Assembly (NCBI GenBank): GCA_905480065.1 | Contig: CAJQOV010000198.1 | Coordinates: forward strand, 1 to 11,683 | Length of the DNA stretch: 11,683 nucleotides | From: an uncultured Gammaproteobacteria bacterium | Lineage (GTDB): Bacteria > Pseudomonadota > Gammaproteobacteria > UBA9214 | Direction: 5' to 3' | Part shown: positions 1 through 7,677 of the stretch, piece after piece | Position numbering within the stretch: the first letter of the stretch is position 1 | Layout: each line of letters opens with the position of its first letter | The notes under the pieces: model-generated | The model's input: only the letters and a program-made list of their open reading frames with translations | Database searches by the model: none | Told to the model about the DNA's origin: nothing | Translations under genes and position numbers: made by a program

Positions 1-1615
1 TGAGGTCCAGTCCGTAGGGCAAGGACATTTCGTACAGCAGCAGGTATTGTGCCGAAAGTTCCCGTTCATCCGGCAGCTTGTACATGGACGGATCATCCCC
101 GTGCATGTTCATGTTCAGCCGGCGCATGATATCGGTGATGCTGTTGACGTGCAGTACGTGCGGCTGGGCACGGTACCACTCGGCAAAGCGCTCGACGTCA
201 TGCAGAAATGCCGGCTCGTTGATGGCGCCACTCTCGCCGGTACCCAGTGAATACTCGATGGTGTAAATGCCGGTCAGGCGGGTGGTGGCAAACTCGGTAT
301 CGGCACGGAACGGGATACTCAGGTCGAAATACTTGATGAACTCGTCATTCAGTTCGTTGCGCGGGATGAAGGCGACCAGTGCGATCACGATGAAGGCCAT
401 GCCCCAGAGCAGAAAGTTACGGTGTTCCACCACGGTGTCTGCGAAGCGGTCCATGTACAGGGTTTTGCGGACCGCTTCCTTGCGCGCCCGGACCGGCAGT
501 ACGTCGGTCAGCGCCGGCAGCAGCGTGACCGACAGCACGTAGGCGATGGCGACACCGATGGCCACGATATTGCCGAGATCGCGGAATGGCGGTGCATCGC
601 TGAAATTCATGCTCATGAAGCCGATCACCGTGGTCAGCGAGGTGAGAAAGACCGGCTGCATGTTGATGCGCAGGCTTTCCAGGATGGCCGCGCGCTTTGC
701 GGCACCCTTGCCCATGGCATGCAGCATGGTGGCGAAGATATGGACACAGTCCGCCACGGCCAGGGTCAGGATGATCGGCGGCGAAGACGCCGAGGGCGGC
801 GTCAGTGCGATACCGAGCCAGCCGGCAATACCCACGGCGGAAATAATGCTCATGACAATGACCAGGAAGGTCACCAGCATGGTGGTGAAGGAGCGCAGCA
901 GCAATACCAGCGTCAGCAGCACGATCGCGAACATGGCAGGCACCAGGGTTTTCTGGTCGCCGATACTGACTTCCTGGAAGGTGTTGTTCATGGCCACCAT
1001 GCCGGTCAGGTGCACATCCAGGTTCGGATTGCGCTGCTCCAACAGCTTGACCAGCTGGCGGGCAAACACGGTGATTTCTTCTACTTCCTTGCCGCTGCCG
1101 TGGTCCGGCAGCTGGATGGTGACGTTGATGCCGGTTACGTCGCCGGTCGGTGAGATCAGGCGATGCACCAGCAGCGGTTCGTTGATTGCGATCGTACGGA
1201 TGGCCTGCAACTGGTGCTGGTCCAGTGCGCCGGGATCCGGCACCAGGTCCTGCACAATCAGGTCGTCGCCTTCGCCGCGCGTGTGCTGGTAGTTGGTGAT
1301 GGAATCCACGCGCAGCGAATACGGCATCTGCCAGGATTCATGGGTCAGCCAGGCAATGCTGGCAAGCGTATCGGCCGTGAACACGTTGCCATCTTTCGGT
1401 GCGACCGCAAACAGGATGTTGTCGGTCTTGCTGTAGGTGTTTTGCAGCTGTTCGAAGGCCTGCAGCTGTGGATTGTCTGCGCTGAAGAACACCCGGTAGT
1501 CGGTCTTGAAGTTGATGAAACGGGCGCCGCTCGCAGCCAGTACGACCAGCGCCACGCACAGCAAAATGACCAGATAACGCCAGCGGAGTATCCATTCACC
1601 GTATGACTTGACCAT
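1..1615 (-). CDS. RND-superfamily exporter, MMPL/HAE3 type (partial, C-terminus missing)
   Basis: This is an inner-membrane proton-driven transporter of the RND superfamily (MMPL / 'hydrophobe/amphiphile efflux-3' group); the substrate cannot be told. I translated 538 residues from the ATG at 1615-1613 to the window edge; family members are usually about 750-900 residues, so roughly the last third lies outside. Visible: a first membrane helix at about residues 14-32, a periplasmic porter-like domain (about 33-222) and a block of hydrophobic helices (about 224-370). Within the block, 'LAVADCVHI' (285-293) carries Asp289, which sits where RND proteins have the proton-relay Asp of TM4. Another helix (about 402-418) opens the second repeat, followed by a second periplasmic domain. 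The start is supported by AGGGA six bases upstream of the ATG. The gene is divergent from mfd, and no membrane-fusion partner is visible. HAE3 proteins often act alone on lipids or hopanoids, but this is family knowledge, not evidence for this protein. Confidence 0.9.
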   Translation of the reverse strand, partial: MVKSYGEWILRWRYLVILLCVALVVLAASGARFINFKTDYRVFFSADNPQLQAFEQLQNTYSKTDNILFAVAPKDGNVFTADTLASIAWLTHESWQMPYSLRVDSITNYQHTRGEGDDLIVQDLVPDPGALDQHQLQAIRTIAINEPLLVHRLISPTGDVTGINVTIQLPDHGSGKEVEEITVFARQLVKLLEQRNPNLDVHLTGMVAMNNTFQEVSIGDQKTLVPAMFAIVLLTLVLLLRSFTTMLVTFLVIVMSIISAVGIAGWLGIALTPPSASSPPIILTLAVADCVHIFATMLHAMGKGAAKRAAILESLRINMQPVFLTSLTTVIGFMSMNFSDAPPFRDLGNIVAIGVAIAYVLSVTLLPALTDVLPVRARKEAVRKTLYMDRFADTVVEHRNFLLWGMAFIVIALVAFIPRNELNDEFIKYFDLSIPFRADTEFATTRLTGIYTIEYSLGTGESGAINEPAFLHDVERFAEWYRAQPHVLHVNSITDIMRRLNMNMHGDDPSMYKLPDERELSAQYLLLYEMSLPYGLDL

Positions 1616-1936
1616 GTTTGGTCCCTTGCTGTTTTCCTTTGTATGCGGGGCAGCCGTGACTGATAATCGTACTGTCGTGAACGGGGGCTTGTTGCGCGAT
1701 TTATCGCCGGCACAAAATGAGTACGGATAATACAGGAGTATGCCCCTGTGGGCGCAATCGGGATGGCGTTTATTTTCAGATCCGTATGCAGCAGCGCGGG
1801 CATCCGGCCGAGCGGTTCCGACACCGGTCACAGGCAGCTGGCGCGCCCCTCCATGGTTGTCTTCCATTCCACGTACTCCAGCTGACTGTGTGATAATGCC
1901 CGCACTGACACACAGGACGCACCTGCAGGACCCGGC
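1616..1936. other. Divergent intergenic region between the RND exporter and mfd
   Basis: This 321-base stretch separates two divergent starts and has no convincing gene. A 66-codon frame (1740-1940, plus) ends in TGA overlapping the mfd ATG, but its AGGAG is one base from its ATG, too close for normal initiation. For the minus-strand exporter gene the best promoter I see is weak: TTGCGC (plus-strand 1752-1757) and TATTAT (1727-1732) with a 19-base spacer. For mfd an extended -10 is listed separately. Several GATAAT strings occur (for example 1726-1731 and 1892-1897). No operator palindrome stands out. Confidence 0.5.
1887..1900 (+). promoter_or_regulatory. Candidate extended -10 promoter for mfd
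   Basis: TGTGATAAT at 1889-1897 fits an extended -10 (TG, one base, then GATAAT at 1892-1897). The predicted start of transcription would be near 1904, giving a leader of about 33 bases before the mfd ATG at 1937. No good -35 hexamer lies 16-18 bases upstream, which an extended -10 can tolerate. This is pattern matching only. Confidence 0.35.
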
Positions 1937-4900
1937 ATGACCCCCGTTGCAAGCCCGCCACAATCCGACTCGCCGTCAATGCGCACACTGACACCGCCAA
2001 TCCCTGCCGGTACCGGCGTACTGGCATGGGAAGGCCTGCGTGGCGACAGCCTGGCGCTCGCCATTGCCGATGCCTTGCGCAGCGAGTTGCCAGGGCCGCT
2101 GGTGGTGATTGCCCCGGACATGCAAACCGCCGAGCAACTGCAGGAACAGGCCGATTTCTTTGCCGGATCCGCGGGCCTGGCAACCATCACCTTTCCCGAC
2201 TGGGAATCACTGCCCTACGACGCGTTCTCGCCGCACCAGGACATTGTGTCGGAACGTCTGGCGACGCTGTATCGCCTGCCCGAGCTGACGCGCGGCTTGC
2301 TGATTGTCGCGGCGCCGACCCTGCTGCAACGCCTGCCCCCGCGCGAGTACATCGATCGCAACAGCCTGCTGTTGCGGCGCGGTGAACGGCTTGACCTGGA
2401 ACAAATGCGCAAGCGGCTTGACGGTGCCGGCTATCACTGCGTGTCGCAGGTCATGGAACATGGCGAGTTTGCCGTGCGCGGCGCACTGCTGGACCTGTAT
2501 CCGATGGGCAGCCGGATGCCGTTTCGTATTGACCTGCTGGATGATGAAATCGAGACGATCCGGACCTTCGACCCGGAAACCCAGCGCTCTCTGGATGCGC
2601 AGGACGTGGTCCGGCTGTTGCCGGCACGGGAATTCCCGCTCGATGAAAACGCCATCCGGCTGTTCCGTCAGCGGTTCCGGGCCAGCTTCGAGGGCGACCC
2701 GCAGGGCTGCCCGGTGTACCGGGATGTCAGCCAGGGCATGGCGCCGGCCGGTATCGAGTACTACCTGCCGCTGTTTCTCGAACAGACCGCGACCCTGTTT
2801 GACTATTTGCCGGCCGGCAGCACCATGCTGCAACTGGATGGAACCCGCACCGCCTGCGGCACCTTCGAGGAGCAGTTGCTGGAACGCTACGAGGCGCGCC
2901 GCCATGACCGCGAGCGGCCCATCCTGGCGCCCGCGCAACTCTACATTTCCTCCGCCGAACTCGAACAACGGCTCACGGCCTGTCCGCGCATCGAGGTGGG
3001 CCTGTTCCGGCCGGTACACGAACAGCAGGCGCAAACGGATTTCGGCACTCGCCTGCCGACGGATGTGCGCATCCACCCGCGCGCCGAGCAGCCGGCACGT
3101 GCGCTGCAAGACTTCCTCGACGGATTTGCCGGCCGGACACTGATTACCGCCGACTCCACCGGTCGCCGCGAGACGTTGCGCGACCAGCTGGGTGGGCTTG
3201 GCGTTCACCCGGTCACGGTGGCGGACTGGCATGGCTTCCTGGCCTCCGAGGCGACACTGGCGATCACCGTGGCGCCGCTGGAACGCGGTTTCGTGCTGGA
3301 TCACCCTGCCCTTGCCGTCATTCCCGAAACGCTGCTGTTCGGGGAGCGGGCGCGCCAGACGCGGCGCCGCAAGCCGGCGCGCGATCCGGCCAGCATCGTG
3401 CGCAACCTGGACGATCTGGAAATCAATGCGCCGGTGGTGCACGAGGAGCACGGCGTCGGACGCTACCTGGGACTGGAAACCATCCGCGTCGGCGACATCC
3501 GGAATGAATACCTGGCGCTGGCCTATGCCGGCGGGGACAAACTGTACGTGCCGGTTGGCTCGCTGGCGCTGATCAGCCGCTATACCGGGGCTGCCCCGGA
3601 GAATGCGCCGCTGCACAAACTCGGCAGCGACCAGTGGGAACGGGCCAGGCGCAAGGCCGCCCAGCGTATTCGCGATGTAGCAGCGGAACTGCTCGATATC
3701 TATGCGCGCCGCGCAGCCCGCAGCGGACATGCCTGCCACGCACCGCAAGATGATTATGCCGGCTTTGCTGCCACCTTCCCGTTCGAGGAAACACCCGACC
3801 AGGAACGCGCAATACAACAGGTGCTGGAAGACATGCAGTCGGCCATGCCGATGGACCGCCTGGTGTGCGGTGATGTCGGTTTCGGCAAGACCGAGGTTGC
3901 CATGCGCGCGGCATTTCTCGCGGTACAGGACGGACGCCAGGTAGCCCTGCTGGTGCCGACCACCCTGCTGGCCCAGCAACACTACCAGAACTTCTGTGAT
4001 CGCTTCGCTTACTGGCCGGTGAAGATCGAGTTGTTGTCACGCTTTCGTTCCGGCAAGCAGCAGGACGCTGCGCTGAAGGGATTGCAGGACGGCAGCGTCG
4101 ATATTGCAGTCGGTACGCACAAGCTGCTGCAGCCGACGGTGCAGTTCAAGAACCTAGGCTTGCTCATCATCGACGAGGAACACCGCTTCGGCGTGCGCCA
4201 GAAAGAAGCAATCAAGCAGCTGCGCGCCGAGATCGATGTCCTGACCCTGACCGCAACCCCGATCCCGCGTACGCTCAACATGTCGCTGGCGGGGATGCGC
4301 GACCTCTCGATTATCGGCACCCCGCCGGCGCACCGGCTGGCGATCAAGACCTTCGTGTGCGAATGGGACAGGGCGATTATTCGCGAGGCCGTGTTGCGCG
4401 AGATCAAGCGTGGCGGCCAGGTATATTTCCTGCACAACGAGGTGGAAACCATCGAGGTAATGGCGAAGGACCTGGAAAAGATCGTGCCGGAGGCACACGT
4501 CGCCGTTGCCCATGGCCAGATGCGCGAGCGTGACCTGGAACAGATCATGCTCGATTTCTATCACCGCCGCTTCAACCTGCTGGTGTGCAGCACCATAATC
4601 GAAAGCGGTATCGATGTGCCCACGGCCAATACCATCATCATCAACCGCGCCGACCGGCTCGGCCTGGCCCAGTTGCACCAGTTGCGCGGACGGGTCGGGC
4701 GCTCGCATCACCGCGCCTATGCCTATCTCGTCACTCCGCCACGTCGAGCGCTGTCTGCCGATGCGGAAAAGCGCCTTGCCGCGATCGAGGCCATGGAGGA
4801 GCTGGGTGCCGGCTTCACGCTGGCCTCGCATGACCTGGAGATCCGCGGTGCCGGCGAATTGCTGGGCGAGGACCAGAGCGGCCAGATCCACGAAATCGGC

Positions 4901-5425
4901 TTTTCCCTCTACAACGATCTGCTGGAGCGCGCGGTGCGGGCGCTGAAGGAAGGCCGCACGCCGGAACTCGACAAGCCGTTGCACCAGGGACCGGAAATCG
5001 ACCTGCTGCTGCCGGCGCTGCTACCGGACGATTACATCGAGGATGTGCACACTCGCCTGGTGTTGTACAAGCGCATCGCCGGGGCCGCCAGCCAGCAGGA
5101 ACTGGATGAGCTGCAGGTGGAAATGATTGACCGTTTCGGCCTGTTGCCCGCGGCAGCGAAAAACCTGTTCCGGGTAACCGCACTGAAGTTGCTGGCCGCG
5201 CCGCTGGGAGTACGCAAGATCGAACTGGGCAGCAGCGAAGGCAGGCTGCTGTTCACCGATCAGCCGGTGATTAACGCCGCCCGGCTGATCGAGCTGATCC
5301 AGACCCGGCCCGGATCCTACCGCCTGGATGGCGGCAACAAGCTGCGCCTGTTCGGAGACTTCGAGACAGAACAGTCCCGATTTGATAAAGTCACCGAACT
5401 GCTGAAACTGCTGTCACCGGAATGA
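1937..5425 (+). CDS. mfd: Transcription-repair coupling factor Mfd
   Basis: Mfd is a DNA translocase that pushes stalled RNA polymerase off template lesions and recruits UvrA/UvrB for nucleotide excision repair. The protein has 1162 residues (E. coli Mfd: 1148) and matches it along its full length. The N-terminal UvrB-like module (about 20-350) contains 'LPYDAFSPHQD' and 'MEHGEFAVRGALLDL'. The RNA-polymerase-interacting domain follows (about 490-560, starting 'VVHEEHGVGRYLG'). The SF2/RecG-type motor has Walker A GDVGFGKTE (645-653, Lys651), the DEEH box (746-749), TATPIPR (from 772) and motif VI QLRGRVGR (915-922). The C-terminal TRCF domain ('LLPDDYIEDVHTRL') closes the protein. The ATG at 1937 has AGGA at 1927-1930; a later Met at 1979 is possible, since residues 1-15 resemble nothing conserved, but has no better ribosome site. 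No key residue is missing. The csiV-like gene follows after 7 bases, so the two are probably co-transcribed. Confidence 0.98.
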   Translation: MTPVASPPQSDSPSMRTLTPPIPAGTGVLAWEGLRGDSLALAIADALRSELPGPLVVIAPDMQTAEQLQEQADFFAGSAGLATITFPDWESLPYDAFSPHQDIVSERLATLYRLPELTRGLLIVAAPTLLQRLPPREYIDRNSLLLRRGERLDLEQMRKRLDGAGYHCVSQVMEHGEFAVRGALLDLYPMGSRMPFRIDLLDDEIETIRTFDPETQRSLDAQDVVRLLPAREFPLDENAIRLFRQRFRASFEGDPQGCPVYRDVSQGMAPAGIEYYLPLFLEQTATLFDYLPAGSTMLQLDGTRTACGTFEEQLLERYEARRHDRERPILAPAQLYISSAELEQRLTACPRIEVGLFRPVHEQQAQTDFGTRLPTDVRIHPRAEQPARALQDFLDGFAGRTLITADSTGRRETLRDQLGGLGVHPVTVADWHGFLASEATLAITVAPLERGFVLDHPALAVIPETLLFGERARQTRRRKPARDPASIVRNLDDLEINAPVVHEEHGVGRYLGLETIRVGDIRNEYLALAYAGGDKLYVPVGSLALISRYTGAAPENAPLHKLGSDQWERARRKAAQRIRDVAAELLDIYARRAARSGHACHAPQDDYAGFAATFPFEETPDQERAIQQVLEDMQSAMPMDRLVCGDVGFGKTEVAMRAAFLAVQDGRQVALLVPTTLLAQQHYQNFCDRFAYWPVKIELLSRFRSGKQQDAALKGLQDGSVDIAVGTHKLLQPTVQFKNLGLLIIDEEHRFGVRQKEAIKQLRAEIDVLTLTATPIPRTLNMSLAGMRDLSIIGTPPAHRLAIKTFVCEWDRAIIREAVLREIKRGGQVYFLHNEVETIEVMAKDLEKIVPEAHVAVAHGQMRERDLEQIMLDFYHRRFNLLVCSTIIESGIDVPTANTIIINRADRLGLAQLHQLRGRVGRSHHRAYAYLVTPPRRALSADAEKRLAAIEAMEELGAGFTLASHDLEIRGAGELLGEDQSGQIHEIGFSLYNDLLERAVRALKEGRTPELDKPLHQGPEIDLLLPALLPDDYIEDVHTRLVLYKRIAGAASQQELDELQVEMIDRFGLLPAAAKNLFRVTALKLLAAPLGVRKIELGSSEGRLLFTDQPVINAARLIELIQTRPGSYRLDGGNKLRLFGDFETEQSRFDKVTELLKLLSPE

Positions 5426-5432
5426 ACTCGCC

Positions 5433-6137
5433 ATGCTATTCAAACCCGTAACCCTGTTGCCGTTACTGGCCGGCCTGCTGCTGGTGCAGTCGGGGCACGT
5501 CGCGGCGGCAGAGCCCCGCCTCTATGATGTCGAGGTCATTGTGTTTACCCAGCACGGCAGCGAAGACGGCGAACGCATGGTGCAACCGAATGCGGATGGC
5601 GTACAGGCCAGCGGGGCATTTCCGGAGAACCAGTTTACCGAGCTGTCGCAGTCCAACTACACGCTGAACCGGATTCGCGACGGCCTGTCTCCTCGCGCCG
5701 GCTATTCGGTACTGTTCCACCGCGCCTGGCGCCAGCTTGCCTATGACCGCAACCATGCGGTGGACTACCCGGTGCACTCGATTGCCGTGAACGCGCGCGA
5801 CAGTATCGATGGTACCGTTACCCTGATCAGGGAACGCTACCTGCACCTGGATATCGACCTGCTGCTGATGCAGGCCGGAAACAGTACAGCCGTGACTTAC
5901 TCGGACGGGCCAGGCAATGTTCCGGTGTACCGACTCAACGAGAGCCGCCGCGTTCGCAGCAGCGAAATCCATTACTTCGACCACCCGCGTATCGGCGTGA
6001 TTGCGCGCGTCACTCCCTACAACACCCCGGAACAGCCCGCAGCAGCCGAGTCGCCGGAAGACGCCCTGCCCGCAGAACAACTGCCGCCCGCCAGTGAGGA
6101 AGAACCGCTGCCCGACGCCCCCGTTTTACCACGCTGA
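5433..6137 (+). CDS. csiV: CsiV-family peptidoglycan-binding protein
   Basis: This is a 234-residue exported protein of the CsiV family. In Vibrio cholerae CsiV binds peptidoglycan and, through LpoA, supports the synthase PBP1A. A signal peptide is clear: a hydrophobic core at about residues 6-20 and 'VAAA' with likely cleavage after Ala26, so the mature protein is periplasmic. Family-like segments are the first mature strand 'YDVEVIVF' (31-38), 'YSVLFHRAWRQ' (91-101), 'GTVTLIRERYLHLDIDL' (127-143) and 'EIHYFDHPRIGVIARV' (178-193). Residues about 198-232 form a Pro/Glu/Ala-rich, low-complexity tail that is probably disordered. It starts 7 bases after mfd; GGAA at the mfd end (5419-5422) is a weak ribosome site, suggesting partial translational coupling. 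A csiV-like gene behind mfd is also found in Pseudomonas (from memory). The family call is firm; whether it acts with LpoA/PBP1A here is inference. Confidence 0.85.
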   Translation: MLFKPVTLLPLLAGLLLVQSGHVAAAEPRLYDVEVIVFTQHGSEDGERMVQPNADGVQASGAFPENQFTELSQSNYTLNRIRDGLSPRAGYSVLFHRAWRQLAYDRNHAVDYPVHSIAVNARDSIDGTVTLIRERYLHLDIDLLLMQAGNSTAVTYSDGPGNVPVYRLNESRRVRSSEIHYFDHPRIGVIARVTPYNTPEQPAAAESPEDALPAEQLPPASEEEPLPDAPVLPR

Positions 6138-6221
6138 ACCGGCCGGTGGCTGTTTCGCAATGGTGCAGCGCTGCAGCAGGTGCGACAGCGCCTGGTATGA
6201 CGGCGTGTTTGGCAGCAGGTC

Positions 6222-6965
6222 TCAGGCGGTGGCTACGATCGCCTGCTCCAGGATTGCACGCACCTTGCCCATACCGGTTTTCAGGTTCTGCTCGATATCA
6301 CCCATCTCGATCGGGCCAGCTCCGCGACCGGCAGCCGCGTTGGCGCTTACCGCGCACACGGCGTAACACAGGCCCAGTTCGCGAGCGAGTGCAGCCTCCG
6401 GCATGCCGGTCATTCCCACCATGTCACAGCCATCGCGTTGCATGCGATTAATTTCGGCTGCTGTTTCCAGTCGCGGCCCCTGGTTGGCGCCATAAGTGCC
6501 GCCCGGCAACGCGTCAATGCCGGCATTACGGGCGCTTTGCAGCAACAGCTCGCGCATTTCACTGCAGTAGGGCTCGGTGAAATCAATATGCGTCACCGAG
6601 GTCAGATCGGTTTCGAAAAAGGTGTGGTTGCGTGACCAGGTGTAATCGATGATCTGGTCGGGGATCACGACATCGGCCGGCCGGATGTCAGGTCGGATAC
6701 TGCCGACGGCGCACACCGCGATGACGCGTTCAATGCCGGTCTCTTTCAGCGCCCAGAGGTTGGCGCGGTAGTTGACCATGTGCGGTGGAATGGTATGCCC
6801 GTAGCCATGTCGGGCCAGAAACACCACGTCCTTGTCACACAGGGTGCCGAAGGTCAGGGCGCCGGACGGTTCTCCGTACGGAGTGTGCATGACTTCGCGT
6901 CGATCTATTTGCAGGTTTTTCAGCTTGGTCAGGCCGGTGCCGCCAATGATTGCCAGTGTTGCCAT
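6222..6965 (-). CDS. mtiP: S-methyl-5'-thioinosine phosphorylase (MTIP; MTAP/PNP family)
   Basis: This enzyme of the MTAP/PNP phosphorylase family (247 residues, usual length) cleaves a methylthio-nucleoside with phosphate to methylthioribose-1-phosphate and the free base, in the cytoplasm. Visible: the phosphate loop GGTG (8-11), RHG (52-54), 'PPHMVNYRANLWALK' (60-74), 'GPRLET' (163-168) and 'MTGMPEAALARE' (185-196). At the base-reading site the protein has Asn209 followed by Ala-Ala ('SANAAAG'). Human MTAP has Asp-Tyr-Asp there (Asp220/Asp222, which read adenine), whereas the characterised P. aeruginosa MTI phosphorylase PA3004 has Asn-Pro-Ala (alignment from memory). A 6-oxopurine substrate, methylthioinosine, is therefore more likely than MTA. 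AGGA lies about 6 bases before the ATG at 6965. The gene follows hpt by 54 bases and is probably its operon partner; it faces csiV tail to tail. Guanosine/inosine phosphorylase activity is the main alternative. Confidence 0.85.
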   Translation of the reverse strand: MATLAIIGGTGLTKLKNLQIDRREVMHTPYGEPSGALTFGTLCDKDVVFLARHGYGHTIPPHMVNYRANLWALKETGIERVIAVCAVGSIRPDIRPADVVIPDQIIDYTWSRNHTFFETDLTSVTHIDFTEPYCSEMRELLLQSARNAGIDALPGGTYGANQGPRLETAAEINRMQRDGCDMVGMTGMPEAALARELGLCYAVCAVSANAAAGRGAGPIEMGDIEQNLKTGMGKVRAILEQAIVATA

Positions 6966-7019
6966 GGGTTTTCCTGTGTGTGTCGAGGTGGTCTGGTGCG
7001 AAACAGAAGCAGTTGCCGG

Positions 7020-7577
7020 TTAGCGGCTGGCGCCGAGTGCGAAGATGCCATTCAGGTTGCGCAGGTAACCCTTGTAGTCCATGCCGAAACCGAACACATA
7101 GTGGTCATCCACTTCCAGGCCGACGAAATCCGCCTGTACGTTGGGTATCCGGCGCTCATGGCGCTTCTGGATCAGCACGGCCGAGTAGATCTTTGCTGCA
7201 CCCTGTTTCCCGCAGAAGCGAATTATGTCAGCGAGCGTGTTGCCTTCATCGAGGATGTCATCCACCACCAGTATGGTGCGGCCCTGTAACGAGATGCCCG
7301 GCTCCGACACCCACTCCACTTCCTTGCCGCGCGTTTCGCCGCGGTAGCGCGTGGCATGCAGGTAGTCGCTTTCCAGTGGAAACGTGAGGCGCGTCAGCAA
7401 GTGTCCGGTCGGGATAATGCCACCGGTCAATACGCACAGCACCACGGGCAGGCTGTCGCCCATGGCCGCAGTAATCTCGCTGGCCATCCGGTCCAGCGCC
7501 GCATGGATGGCTTCCGGGCCATGCAACTCGATCGCCTCTGCGCGAATCCGGTTCAACTCGGTCTGGGTCAGTGACAT
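7020..7577 (-). CDS. hpt: Hypoxanthine(-guanine) phosphoribosyltransferase
   Basis: This 185-residue cytoplasmic type I phosphoribosyltransferase converts hypoxanthine (and possibly guanine) plus PRPP into IMP (GMP). The PRPP-binding signature VVDDILDEGNT is at 104-114, with Asp106/Asp107 as the acidic pair. The pyrophosphate loop is 'LTGG' (50-53), and the C-terminal purine-site region reads 'YVFGFGMDYKGYLRN' (160-174). Length and N-terminus resemble the shorter gammaproteobacterial Hpt form (as in Pseudomonas). GAGGT lies 9 bases before the ATG at 7577. It is the first gene after an AT-rich, promoter-like gap and precedes the methylthioinosine phosphorylase gene, whose predicted product hypoxanthine would be its substrate. 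Guanine or xanthine preference cannot be told from sequence. Confidence 0.92.
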   Translation of the reverse strand: MSLTQTELNRIRAEAIELHGPEAIHAALDRMASEITAAMGDSLPVVLCVLTGGIIPTGHLLTRLTFPLESDYLHATRYRGETRGKEVEWVSEPGISLQGRTILVVDDILDEGNTLADIIRFCGKQGAAKIYSAVLIQKRHERRIPNVQADFVGLEVDDHYVFGFGMDYKGYLRNLNGIFALGASR

Positions 7578-7612
7578 GGTCCCGTTACCTCTTCATCCGC
7601 TTTGCAATGTAT

Positions 7613-7667
7613 TTCACAAAAGTCTTATATATGTTTGATATTTAACATATTTATATCATTTCTTGCG
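7613..7667 (-). promoter_or_regulatory. AT-rich islet with candidate hpt-mtiP promoter and palindrome
   Basis: The 97-base gap between nagZ and hpt holds a strikingly AT-rich stretch in otherwise GC-rich DNA. On the minus strand TGATATAAA (plus-strand 7650-7658) fits an extended -10; no good -35 is seen. A perfect 7-bp inverted repeat, ATATGTT / AACATAT, lies at 7629-7635 and 7644-7650 with an 8-base spacer, touching the -10 and covering the expected start of transcription. That is where a repressor site would be. It does not match the PurR consensus as I know it. Promoter and operator roles are inferred. Confidence 0.4.
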
Positions 7668-7677
7668 CGCCGGCACG

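Noticed and set aside
422..1292. Two long plus-strand frames (422-1153 and 546-1292)
   Set aside because: They are antisense to the RND transporter, whose minus-strand frame is continuous and has clear family motifs.
1740..1940. 66-codon frame whose stop overlaps the mfd start as ATGA, a possible leader peptide
   Set aside because: AGGAG sits only one base from its ATG, the candidate mfd promoter lies inside it, and the translation has no recognisable pattern.
2207..3982. 591-codon open frame antisense to mfd
   Set aside because: Long antisense frames are expected in GC-rich DNA opposite a conserved gene; the translation is rich in Gln/Arg/His with no domain.
6138..6221. Terminator between convergent csiV and mtiP
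   Set aside because: Palindromes occur (ACCGGCCGGT at 6138-6147 and TGCAGCGCTGCA at 6164-6175), but neither is followed by a T-run on either strand.
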